The notes: generated by a model not told the origin, from the letters alone. Positions 36,009 through 43,380 are shown, numbered from the stretch's first letter. The stretch: 64,000 bases of DNA from Alphaproteobacteria bacterium (GCA_016124675.1 WGNG01000004.1:62001-126000), one strand, 5' to 3'. Numbers and translations are program-made.

Positions 36009-37208
36009 ATGGGCACAGACATCGACCGCCGCCGCCTGTTTTATGCCGCCGCTGCGTTGAGCGCACTGGGCGCGGCCGGGGCGAGCGTACCTGCGCTGGC
36101 GCGCGTCCGGGACGAAACACAGGATGGGCCGAGCCCGCTGCCCGACCGGGGCCTGGACCCCGGCGTGCCGGCAGATGGCGATTACGCCAGGGTGGAGCTT
36201 GCCAAACCCGTCGTGACGCTGGGCGTGGTGCAGAGCCGGGTGCGCGGCGTCGACGCCTCCACGGACCGCACCGCGCGACGGGCCCGGGCCGATAATCTCA
36301 ACCACATGCTCGATCTGATCGATGCGAGCTTCGGCTGGGGCGGGCCAAAGGACATATTGTTCTTCCACGAGTTTCCCATCACCGGCTACCGGGCGAGCTG
36401 GGGCCGGGCGGACACGCTGCGCGCAGCCATCGAGATTCCCGGCGAGGAGACCGAGGCCATCGCGCGCAAGGCGCGCCAGTATAATTGCTGGATCGTGTTC
36501 GGCTCCTATGTGCGCGATGACAGCTGGCCCAACCATGTCCTGTCCATCACCAGCGTCATGGACAATACCGGAACCATCGTCGACAAGCACTGGAAAGCCC
36601 GTAATATCAAGGGCCTGTTCGGGCCGGGCTTTGAGCTGTTCACCACCACGATCTATGACGTGCTGGACGAGTATATCGAGCGCTACGGGCTCGATCACGT
36701 CATGCCGGTGACCCGCACCCCGCTGGGCAATATCGTCACCAGCTCGGTCCAGCGCGAGCCGGAACTGATGCGCGCCTTCGCGATGAAGGGCGGGGAGATT
36801 TTCCTGCGCACCGCCACGGGCGGGTTCACGCAGACCGATATCGCCTCCACCAGCGTCCATAACGGCGTCTACACCGCCATCGTCAACAACGCGATCTCGC
36901 CGGGCAATCCGGGCTTTTTTGAAGATCCGGGCAATTCGGGCGGTTCGACCATTTATGGCCCTGACGGCGCGGTGCTGGCGCAGGCCGGCTCGCAGTTTGA
37001 AACCATCGTCAATGCGCGCCTGCCCATGGCGCAGTTCCGCCAGCGCCACACCATCCCCTACGTCCACATGGACCTCTACCGGCCGATCTTCGACGCCTAT
37101 CGCAACCGCTTCCCGCCCAATCTGTTCACCGATTATCAGCCCACAGATACGGCGGATGCGGCGCGCTATCTCGCCAATAAAGGCGTGTGGGCGATGGACC
37201 GGCGATGA
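36009..37208 (+). CDS. Tat-exported nitrilase-superfamily protein lacking the catalytic Cys (homologue 1)
   Basis: A 399-residue carbon-nitrogen hydrolase fold protein. A twin-arginine signal (DRRRLFYAAAALSALGAAGASVPALA) points to folded export to the periplasm. The catalytic Glu is in FFHEFPITGY and the Lys in VDKHWKARN, but where the family has C-Y-D-x-R-F-P-E the sequence reads TSSVQREPEL, placing Ser245 at the Cys position. The only Cys in the protein (YNCWIVFG) is at a structural site. It may be inactive, Ser-dependent or a binding protein. ATGA overlap with the CpcT-like gene. Confidence 0.85.
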   Translation: MGTDIDRRRLFYAAAALSALGAAGASVPALARVRDETQDGPSPLPDRGLDPGVPADGDYARVELAKPVVTLGVVQSRVRGVDASTDRTARRARADNLNHMLDLIDASFGWGGPKDILFFHEFPITGYRASWGRADTLRAAIEIPGEETEAIARKARQYNCWIVFGSYVRDDSWPNHVLSITSVMDNTGTIVDKHWKARNIKGLFGPGFELFTTTIYDVLDEYIERYGLDHVMPVTRTPLGNIVTSSVQREPELMRAFAMKGGEIFLRTATGGFTQTDIASTSVHNGVYTAIVNNAISPGNPGFFEDPGNSGGSTIYGPDGAVLAQAGSQFETIVNARLPMAQFRQRHTIPYVHMDLYRPIFDAYRNRFPPNLFTDYQPTDTADAARYLANKGVWAMDRR

Positions 37209-37897
37209 GGGGCGGGGCGGTCAGGACTGCGCTCGCCGCGCTTGCCGTGTCCGCGTGCAGCAGCGCGGTGTATGCAGGCGGCGCGCTCGCGGCCGGGCCG
37301 GACGCCGGCCTGACCGGCGAGGCGCTGGCGCGCCTGATGACCGGGCGGTTCGACAATGAAGCGCAGGCCGCCGCCGACGGCCGCACCCGCCTGCATGTCA
37401 TCCATGAGCGGGCGGCGAGCGACACGATGCAAGGCGTGCTGATCTACGCCCAGCTTCACACGGGCGGGCCGGACGGACCGGTCTACCGCCAGCGCATCTA
37501 CCAGTTCGCCGCCGCGCCGGACGCGGACGGACGCCTGCCCATGGCGGTGTGGACGCTGCACGCGCCCGAGGCGTTTGCAGATCCTGGCGAGCGGCCGGCT
37601 CGGCTGGCGGGTGTAACGCCCGGCGCGCTGGAGCGGTTTGACCCGGGCTGCGACTTCTACTGGACGGGCGGGGGTGCGCTGTATCGTGGCGCGATCGCCG
37701 ATGGCGACTGCCGGATGGACTCCCGGCGGACCGGGCGCACGCTGGTCATCACCGCCGAGTTCACGATCTCGGCGGAGCTGTTCACCCATGGCGAGGCCGG
37801 ACGATACCAGGATGACGGCGAGTACGCGTTTGCGCCCGAGGGCGGCGTCGCCAATCATTATGTCCGGGCATCGGACCCGGGCGAGCAAGGACCGTAA
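37205..37897 (+). CDS. CpcT/CpeT-like lipoprotein
   Basis: A 230-residue protein with a lipobox (LAVSAC) in its signal peptide. The body follows the CpcT/CpeT (chromophore lyase/DUF1001) pattern: LARLMTGRFDNEAQAAADG, VLIYAQLHTGGPDGPVYRQRIYQFAA, and DPGCDFYWTGGGALYRGAIADGDCR. In cyanobacteria these calycin-like proteins attach bilins to phycobiliproteins; heterotrophic homologues have no known role. Start overlaps the nitrilase stop (ATGA), and it is three bases before the isochorismatase gene, so all belong to one transcript. Confidence 0.78.
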   Translation: MRGGAVRTALAALAVSACSSAVYAGGALAAGPDAGLTGEALARLMTGRFDNEAQAAADGRTRLHVIHERAASDTMQGVLIYAQLHTGGPDGPVYRQRIYQFAAAPDADGRLPMAVWTLHAPEAFADPGERPARLAGVTPGALERFDPGCDFYWTGGGALYRGAIADGDCRMDSRRTGRTLVITAEFTISAELFTHGEAGRYQDDGEYAFAPEGGVANHYVRASDPGEQGP

Positions 37898-37900
37898 GGC

Positions 37901-38599
37901 ATGACCCAGCGCTTCGAGCCGACCATGATCCGCTCTGACCAGACGGCGCGGGAGATTTTCGAGGAAGTGCGCGCCAATCCGGCCCGTGCCCGCTTCGGCT
38001 TTGGCGAGCGGCTCGCCATCATCAATGTGGACCCGCAAAAGGCCTATACCCGCCCCGACCTGTTTCCCAGGACCGCTTATGTGACGGACCCTGACCAGCT
38101 GACCCATATCAATGCGATTTCCAAAGCCGCGCGCGCCAGGGGCCTGCCGGTTGTCTGGACCCATGTCGCCTATATGGAGAATGCCGCCGATGCGGGCGTG
38201 TGGGGCACGCGCACCGACACGCCCGACAGTTTGCAGAACATCAGATACGGCTCGGACCGGCACGCCTTTGATGACCGGGTGGAGATCGATGCGCGTGTGG
38301 ACGCCGTCTACACCAAGCGCATGCCGAGCGCGTTCTTCGAAACCCCGCTGGCGAGCTTTCTGACCTGGCATCGCGTGGACACGGTGGTGGTCACGGGCGG
38401 GTCGACCTCTGGCTGCGTGCGCGCCACGGCGGTGGACGCGCTGTCCCATGGCTACCGCACCATCGTTCCTATCGAGTGCGTGGCCGACAAGCATGAAAGC
38501 TATCACTTCGCCAACCTCACCGACCTGCTGATCAAATACGCCGACGTGGTGGCGGTGCAGGAGGTGTATGAGTGGATCGAGGGGTATGGGGGTTCCTAG
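37901..38599 (+). CDS. Isochorismatase-superfamily amidase (N-carbamoylsarcosine amidase-like)
   Basis: A 232-residue cytoplasmic cysteine hydrolase. The catalytic triad is visible: Asp44 in NVDPQKAY, Lys139 in YTKRMPSAF and Cys172 in STSGCVRATAVDA, with the cis-peptide region VVVTGGSTSG. The closest group I recognise is N-carbamoylsarcosine amidohydrolase, which releases ammonia and CO2 from a ureido compound. It differs from the two nitrilase homologues in keeping an intact active site, so it is likely the working amidase of this cluster. AAGGA precedes the start. Confidence 0.9.
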   Translation: MTQRFEPTMIRSDQTAREIFEEVRANPARARFGFGERLAIINVDPQKAYTRPDLFPRTAYVTDPDQLTHINAISKAARARGLPVVWTHVAYMENAADAGVWGTRTDTPDSLQNIRYGSDRHAFDDRVEIDARVDAVYTKRMPSAFFETPLASFLTWHRVDTVVVTGGSTSGCVRATAVDALSHGYRTIVPIECVADKHESYHFANLTDLLIKYADVVAVQEVYEWIEGYGGS

Positions 38600-38611
38600 G
38601 CGCAAGTCTTT

Positions 38612-38772
38612 TTTCCCTCCCCCTTGTGGGGAGGGTGGCTGAGCGTCAGCGAAGCCGGGTGGGGGCGCCGCCGAAGGCGGCAGCTCAAAATCCTGCACCG
38701 GGCGGCGCCTCACCCCACCCGACCCGGGGCTTCGCCCCGGCCCACCCTCCCCATCAAGGGGAGGGAAAAGGA
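38612..38772. repeat. Composite palindromic repeat (family B), about 160 bases
   Basis: A dispersed element of nested palindromes: CCTCCCCCTTGTGGGGAGG at the left end, a central GGCGCC-rich dyad and CCCTCCCCATCAAGGGGAGGG at the right end. The same element occurs at 62585-62712, and a partial inverted copy at 53255-53352. It separates the isochorismatase gene from the first PuuE-like gene and may form a strong RNA hairpin between them. Confidence 0.85.
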
Positions 38773-38777
38773 GCCTG

Positions 38778-38810
38778 ATGGCGCTGAAGATTGAGCAAAT
38801 TGAGCGATGA
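38778..38810 (+). other. Ten-codon mini-ORF overlapping the PuuE-like start
   Basis: ATG at 38778 follows AAAAGGAG at good spacing and encodes MALKIEQIER before a TGA that overlaps the ATG of the next gene (CGATGA). The downstream gene lacks a clear ribosome binding site of its own, so the mini-ORF may drive its translation by coupling. The sequence arises at the edge of the repeat. Confidence 0.4.
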
Positions 38811-39769
38811 CCGAAGTCATGACCACCGACCCCAATCTCTACGACTACAACCCGTATTCAGGCCGCCCGAAAATCGAATGGCCGGGCGGCAAAAAGCTCG
38901 CCTTCTGGATCGCGCCCAATATCGAGTTCTATGAATTCAATCCGCCGAAAAATCCCAAACGCCCCGGCTGGCCAAGGCCTTCACCGGATGTGACGGCCTA
39001 TTCCCAGCGCGACTATGGCAATAGGGTCGGGCATTGGCGCCTGATGGAGATGATGGACCGGCACGGGCTGCGCGGCTCGGTGAGCCTGAACGTCGCCATG
39101 TGCGACCACTGCCCGGAAATCATCGAGGCGTGCGCGGCGCGCGGCTGGGAGTTCTTCTCCCACGGCATTTACAACACGCGCTTCTCCTATGAGATGGATG
39201 AGGCGCAGGAGCGCGCAGTGCTGGCCGATTCCATCGCCACGGTGGAGGCCGCCACCGGCCAGCGCATTCGCGGCTATCTGGCGCCGGCGCTGACTCATAC
39301 GACCCGGACGCTGGACCTGATCGCCGAGCACGACTTCTGGTACACTTGCGATCTGTTCCAGGATGACCAGCCCCAGCCGGTGAAAACGAAAACCGGCAGG
39401 CTCGTCTCCATGCCCTATTCGCTGGAGGTCAATGATGTCATCACCTACGGCCAGCTGGCCATGGACCCGTGGCGCTATGCCGATGTGCTCAAACGCCAGT
39501 TCGACCAGCTGCTGCGCGAGGGCGAGGAGAGCGGCACGGTGATGTGCGTCCCGCTGCACGCCTATCTGGTCAGCCAGCCGCACAGGCTGCGGGCGTTTGA
39601 AACCGCGCTGGCCCACATCACCGGCCACACGGACGATGTCTGGTTCGCCACCGCGCAGGAGATCGCCGGGCATTTCCGCGAGCATTACTGGGACGCGGTG
39701 CAGGACGATCTCGACGAGAAGGGCCTTAAGGCCGGCGGAACAGCGTTCGACGCGTGGGCCGCGCCATGA
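38807..39769 (+). CDS. PuuE-like polysaccharide-deacetylase-fold hydrolase 1
   Basis: A 320-residue NodB-fold protein of the PuuE allantoinase/cyclic imidase type, probably cytoplasmic. Visible are WIAPNIEFYEFNPP, SQRDYGNRVGHWRLMEMMDRHGLRGSVSLNVAMC, FFSHGIYNTRFSYEMDEAQERAVLADSIATVEAATG, and the late HAYLVSQPHRL with the catalytic-type His. In PuuE these replace the metal ligands of true deacetylases and act on a cyclic ureide. The substrate here is unknown. A second ATG at 38819 is possible. Its stop overlaps the toxin-antitoxin operator. Confidence 0.87.
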   Translation: MTEVMTTDPNLYDYNPYSGRPKIEWPGGKKLAFWIAPNIEFYEFNPPKNPKRPGWPRPSPDVTAYSQRDYGNRVGHWRLMEMMDRHGLRGSVSLNVAMCDHCPEIIEACAARGWEFFSHGIYNTRFSYEMDEAQERAVLADSIATVEAATGQRIRGYLAPALTHTTRTLDLIAEHDFWYTCDLFQDDQPQPVKTKTGRLVSMPYSLEVNDVITYGQLAMDPWRYADVLKRQFDQLLREGEESGTVMCVPLHAYLVSQPHRLRAFETALAHITGHTDDVWFATAQEIAGHFREHYWDAVQDDLDEKGLKAGGTAFDAWAAP

Positions 39770-39787
39770 TATCATCACGTGATATCA
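39767..39787. promoter_or_regulatory. Tandem TGATATCA operator of the toxin-antitoxin module
   Basis: Two copies of the palindrome TGATATCA (39767-39774 and 39780-39787), 13 bases apart, flanking CACG. Tandem short palindromes at about one helical turn are typical binding sites for ribbon-helix-helix antitoxins, and the antitoxin starts 23 bases later. Confidence 0.65.
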
Positions 39788-39809
39788 CTTTCGTTCCGGA
39801 GGCGAGCCC

Positions 39810-40097
39810 GTGTCAGCCATCACCATCCGCAAGCTGCCCGATCACGTCCATGACGCGCTGCGCAGGCGCGCCAAGGAAGAGGGAAAATCGGTGGAGGCTG
39901 TCGCGCGTGACGCGCTGGAGAAGTATGCGGGAACTCCCTCCTCGACGATGGAAACCCTCCTTGAAACCCTTGACCGCCGCCGGCGCGAGTTGGGCGTTGA
40001 GGCGATCGGGGACCGCTGGCAGGAGGAGTTTGATGACCCGGCGTTCAGCCGGGAGGTCCTCGGTCTCGACAAGGATGACGAGAAGGATGATGTGTGA
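39810..40097 (+). CDS. VapB/FitA-like ribbon-helix-helix antitoxin
   Basis: A 95-residue protein: N-terminal Arc/FitA-type DNA-binding part SAITIRKLPDHVHDALRRRAKEEGKSVEAVARDALEKY and an acidic C-terminal tail (FDDPAFSREVLGLDKDDEKDD) that would cover the toxin's active site. The GTG start has GGAGG upstream. It overlaps the toxin gene (GTGA), the standard type II arrangement, and tandem palindromes precede it. Confidence 0.9.
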   Translation: MSAITIRKLPDHVHDALRRRAKEEGKSVEAVARDALEKYAGTPSSTMETLLETLDRRRRELGVEAIGDRWQEEFDDPAFSREVLGLDKDDEKDDV

Positions 40098-40501
40098 CCC
40101 GGCTTTTGCTGGACACGCATTATGTCATCTACCTTGCGGGCGATCAGGATCGCTTGAGCCGGGCCGAAGAGGCGGTGCTCGATCAGGTGGATCAGCGGCT
40201 TCTGGTCAGCGCTGTTTCGATCTGGGAAATCCGGCTCAAATGGCATGCGCGCAATCGGTTGGGACAACGCAAAGGTCCGATTTCTCCCGAAATGGCGCTC
40301 AGCATACTGAAATCCCGCACCGACCGCTTTCAGCTCGTGCCCTTGCGGGTCGAGCAGCCAACGTGCCCGCCCCTCGATCCCCCGCTCCCGCATGCCGATC
40401 CGTTCGACGAAATGTTGCTGATCCAGGCCGAGGCGGAAGGCGCTGTCCTGCTCAGCCGCGACCGCAAACTCGTTGGTCATCGGCTGGTGATGTCCGTCTA
40501 G
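40094..40501 (+). CDS. VapC-like PIN-domain toxin
   Basis: A 135-residue PIN-domain ribonuclease of the PIN_Sll0205-like group: LLLDTHYVIYLAG with the first Asp, LLVSAVSIWEIRLKWHAR with the Glu, DPFDEMLLIQAEAEGAVLLSRDRKLV with further acidic residues. Such toxins cleave tRNA or rRNA. It starts with GTG overlapping the antitoxin stop. The junction after it (40502-40550) is AT-rich compared with the neighbours, in line with insertion of the module into the operon. Confidence 0.9.
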   Translation: MTRLLLDTHYVIYLAGDQDRLSRAEEAVLDQVDQRLLVSAVSIWEIRLKWHARNRLGQRKGPISPEMALSILKSRTDRFQLVPLRVEQPTCPPLDPPLPHADPFDEMLLIQAEAEGAVLLSRDRKLVGHRLVMSV

Positions 40502-40550
40502 GATTTCGTTTTTGGTTTCCGGCGGACCAGTATTTTCAGAGGGTTGCGCC

Positions 40551-41474
40551 ATGAGCCTCGATCCCGCCTATCTCGAATACCCCAGGCGCGGCTATGGCCA
40601 GGACATGGAGCGCTATGACTGGGCGCTGGCGAAGGATCGCGCGCCGGTGGCGCTGGCGTCAGGCGCTCAGGTGGCGGCGATGATCGTGGTGGCGTGCGAG
40701 CATCATGTCATCGATCCGAATAAATCGCCCTTCGCCCATCCCCATGGAATGGTTACGCCTTTTCCGGACTTGCGCCATTTCACCTCGCGTGATTACGGCA
40801 ACCGGGTGGGGGTGTTCCGCATTCTCAAGGCGCTGCGCGAGCGTGGACTCAGGGCGACGTTCGCCGTGTCGGCGGCGCTTCTATCCCGCGCGGCGCCGTT
40901 GATAGATGCGATTTTGAATGATGGACACGAGATCGCCGCGGCGGGCCTGCATGGCGATTCTATCCATCATTCAGGTGACGAAAAAGACGCTGAGCGTGAC
41001 AAGATCGGCCATATTCGGGTCATGTTCGAGGCCGCTGGGGTCATCCCGGTGACCTGGATGTCTCCCGCCCGTCAGCAGAGCTTCAACACGCCCGACCTGC
41101 TCACCGAAGCCGGCTTCACCCGGGTGCTCGACTGGGAGAGCGACAGCGTTCCGCTCAGTCTTCGCACCGCGCACGGCCCGCTCGCCGCCCTGCCGCTCCT
41201 CAACGAGCTGGAGGATTTCAAACTGCTGGTGGAGCGCAAGCAGGAGGAGGCGTCCTGGGTGCGCCAGATTCTCGAAGCGAAGGATTACCTCAAGAGCGAG
41301 CACGCGGCACGCGGCGCGTCGGTGCTGGGCTTTCAGCTCACCCCGTTCGTGGCCGGTCAACCCTTCCGCATCACCGCGCTGGAAGCGCTGCTGGATGGCC
41401 TCGCCGGGGATGAGGCGGTTTGGTGTGCGGGGGCCGATGAGATTGCCGGTGCGTTCGAGGGAGCGGGCCCGTGA
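40551..41474 (+). CDS. PuuE-like polysaccharide-deacetylase-fold protein 2 (diverged)
   Basis: A 307-residue paralogue of the gene at 38807 with the shared FTSRDYGNRVGVFRILKALRERGLRATFAVS block. Active-site regions differ: SHG of the paralogue is GLHG (AAAGLHGDSIHH), and the late LHAYLVSQPHR becomes LTPFVAGQPFR, without that His. EHHVIDP replaces IEFYEF. It may act on another substrate or be non-catalytic. AGAGGG precedes the ATG at 40551. Overlaps the MmcQ gene by four bases. Confidence 0.84.
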   Translation: MSLDPAYLEYPRRGYGQDMERYDWALAKDRAPVALASGAQVAAMIVVACEHHVIDPNKSPFAHPHGMVTPFPDLRHFTSRDYGNRVGVFRILKALRERGLRATFAVSAALLSRAAPLIDAILNDGHEIAAAGLHGDSIHHSGDEKDAERDKIGHIRVMFEAAGVIPVTWMSPARQQSFNTPDLLTEAGFTRVLDWESDSVPLSLRTAHGPLAALPLLNELEDFKLLVERKQEEASWVRQILEAKDYLKSEHAARGASVLGFQLTPFVAGQPFRITALEALLDGLAGDEAVWCAGADEIAGAFEGAGP

Positions 41475-41872
41475 GCGCCGTGCGCGGATGGGAGGATCTG
41501 CGCGCCTTTGCGCTGGCGCTGGACCTGCCGGGGGTGGAGGACAGCGTGTCCTGGGGCAATCCGGGGCTGAAAGCCCACGGCAAGCTGTGGACCTGGTGGG
41601 CGCCCCGGCAATACGCCGACGCGCCGGTTTTCAAGGTGGCGCGCGAGGAGCAGGCGTTTCTGCTCGAGGCCGCGCCGGCGGTGTTCTTCATCACCGATCA
41701 TCACAAGCCCCACGGTCTCATCCTGATGCGCCCCGAGGCGTTCGACGCCGGCTGGGCGCGCAGCAATCTGTTCAAGGTCTGGCGCCGGCAGGCGCCGAGG
41801 CGCTTCCTGAAAGACTGGGATGAGGCCAATCGCGAGCGATTGCAGGAGTTCGGCCATGACGACACGGCGTGA
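41471..41872 (+). CDS. MmcQ/YjbR family protein
   Basis: A 133-residue protein of the MmcQ/YjbR double-wing fold: LDLPGVEDSVSWGNPGLKAHGKLWTW, FKVAREEQAFLLEAAPAVFFITDHHKPHGLILMRPEAF and WRRQAPRRFLKDWDEANR. The family is called DNA-binding by fold resemblance, but the function is not established. GTG start overlaps the upstream stop; its end overlaps the start of nitrilase homologue 2 by 17 bases. It may be a passenger in the operon. Confidence 0.88.
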   Translation: MSAVRGWEDLRAFALALDLPGVEDSVSWGNPGLKAHGKLWTWWAPRQYADAPVFKVAREEQAFLLEAAPAVFFITDHHKPHGLILMRPEAFDAGWARSNLFKVWRRQAPRRFLKDWDEANRERLQEFGHDDTA

Positions 41873-42998
41873 TCTGGTCACGGGCGCAGGCGCGCTGGCG
41901 CTCTCTGCGGCCGCTGCGGCGGCCTTGCCCGGCGCAGCGCGCGGGCAGGCGCCCGATCCGCGCTATTCGGCCTGCGCGCTGCAGGTCGTGTGCGATGCCG
42001 TCAATCAGGATGCGAGCGTGGAGGCGGCGCGCGCGCGCATGATGGCCTCGATCGCGCGCATTGGCGGTCAGATCGCGGCGTCCAAGGGTTTCCTGCGCAC
42101 CTTCAACGGAACCGAGCTCAAGCTCGTCTGCCTGCCCGAATACTTCCTTACCGGTTTTCCGCTGCGCGAAAGCCGCGAGGAATGGAAGGCCAAGGCGGCG
42201 CTCGACATTGGCGGCGCCGAATATGAGGCGCTGGCGGCGCTGGCGCAGCGTCATGGCGTGTATCTGGGCGGCAACGCCTATGAGAACGACGAGAACTTCC
42301 CGCAGCTCTACTTCCAGACCAACTTCCTGATCGCCCCAAGTGGCGAGACCGTGCTGCGCTACCGGCGCATGATCTCGCTCTACACGCCCACGCCCTTTGA
42401 TGTCTGGGACCGGTATCTCGACATTTACGGGTATGACGCGGTGTTTCCCGTGGCGCGCACCGAGCTTGGCGTGATCGGCTCGATTGCGTCGGAAGAGATA
42501 CTGTATCCCGAGATCGCGCGCATGCAGGCGCTCAAGGGCGCTGAAATCTTCCTCCACCCGACCTCGGAGGTCGGCTCGCCCCAGCTCACCGTCAAGGACC
42601 TCGCCAAGCGCGCGCGGGCCATCGAGAACATGGCCTATGTGGTGTCAGCCAACTCCGCAGAAATCACCGGCACGCCGGTGCCGTCCGCGTCCACCGACGC
42701 CATGAGCAAGATCGTCGACTGGAACGGGCGAGTGCTGGCCGAGGCGGGTCCGGGCGAGAGCCTCAACGCCAATGCGATCCTGGACCTGCCTGCCCTGCGC
42801 GCGGCCCGCGACCGCACCGGCATGAGCAATCTGCTCACCCGCCTGCCGCTGGCGGCGTTTGCGCCGGGCTATGAGAGCGGCGTCTCTCAGGAACCCAACG
42901 CCATGGCGGATGGGCGGATGCTGACGCAAGGCGAGGCGATAGAGCGCCAGCGGGCCCGGATTGAGGCTTTACGCGAGGCCGGGATGTTCGGCGGGTAA
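41856..42998 (+). CDS. Tat-exported nitrilase-superfamily protein lacking the catalytic Cys (homologue 2)
   Basis: A 380-residue carbon-nitrogen hydrolase fold protein with a twin-arginine signal (TTRRDLVTGAGALALSAAAAAALPGAA). The Glu site is CLPEYFLTGF. The Lys site reads LRYRRMISLYTP (Arg in place of Lys), and the Cys site reads IASEEILYPEIAR, placing Ser212 at the Cys position. So two of three catalytic residues are changed. ALKGAEIFLHPTS and ENMAYVVSANSAE are normal family motifs. Start 41856 has AGGAG upstream. It probably ends the operon. Confidence 0.85.
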   Translation: MTTRRDLVTGAGALALSAAAAAALPGAARGQAPDPRYSACALQVVCDAVNQDASVEAARARMMASIARIGGQIAASKGFLRTFNGTELKLVCLPEYFLTGFPLRESREEWKAKAALDIGGAEYEALAALAQRHGVYLGGNAYENDENFPQLYFQTNFLIAPSGETVLRYRRMISLYTPTPFDVWDRYLDIYGYDAVFPVARTELGVIGSIASEEILYPEIARMQALKGAEIFLHPTSEVGSPQLTVKDLAKRARAIENMAYVVSANSAEITGTPVPSASTDAMSKIVDWNGRVLAEAGPGESLNANAILDLPALRAARDRTGMSNLLTRLPLAAFAPGYESGVSQEPNAMADGRMLTQGEAIERQRARIEALREAGMFGG

Positions 42999-43011
42999 GG
43001 GGCCTGCGGGC

Positions 43012-43050
43012 GAATAAACCGGGCGCGGCGCCCGTGAGACGCCGCGCCCC
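43012..43050 (-). terminator. Minus-strand terminator after a broken gene
   Basis: Stem GGGCGCGGCG / CGCCGCGCCC with a nine-base loop (43021-43049). Read on the minus strand it is followed by GGTTTATTCG. It lies just beyond the stop of the start-less reading frame 43078-43309 and fits as its original terminator. Confidence 0.6.
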
Positions 43051-43077
43051 GTCAAGGCGATTCAGTCTGCCCGGCCG

Positions 43078-43309
43078 TCAGGTTCTGATGAGCCGGTCTT
43101 CCAGACCGTCACGTTCGCGTCCGCCGAACACGGCCGCTGCGCAGGCGGCGAAGGCGCCGATCAGCAGGGCGAGAGCGGTGGCGATGGCGAGCGTGGCGCT
43201 GGCCGCGCGGGCTTCATCGACGGTTTCCCGGGTTTCGGCATGGGCGGTGCCGATCGCATCGAACGCTTCCTTGACACGCCCGTCAGCCTGAAAGGAGGCG
43301 CCGGCGCGC
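43078..43309 (-). pseudogene. C-terminal remnant of a membrane protein gene (no start codon)
   Basis: On the minus strand a frame reads GRVKEAFDAIGTAHAETRETVDEARAASATLAIATALALLIGAFAACAAAVFGGRERDGLEDRLIRT and stops at 43078. It has one hydrophobic helix followed by GGRERD, like the C-terminal end of a family of multi-helix alphaproteobacterial membrane proteins. The frame is closed by TAG about 25 codons upstream of this quoted part and has no ATG, GTG or TTG. The ORF track therefore misses it. I read it as a truncated gene with its terminator still in place. Confidence 0.55.
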
Positions 43310-43380
43310 GGCGTTGATTTCGCTCCCCGCCGCGCCGGTTTGCGTGTAGACTATTCGCCTCACGGGACAGGGAGGCGGCG

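Noticed and set aside
38612-38772. CRISPR-like array at the repeat regions
   Set aside because: The repeats are nested palindromes of different lengths, without regular spacers or cas genes.
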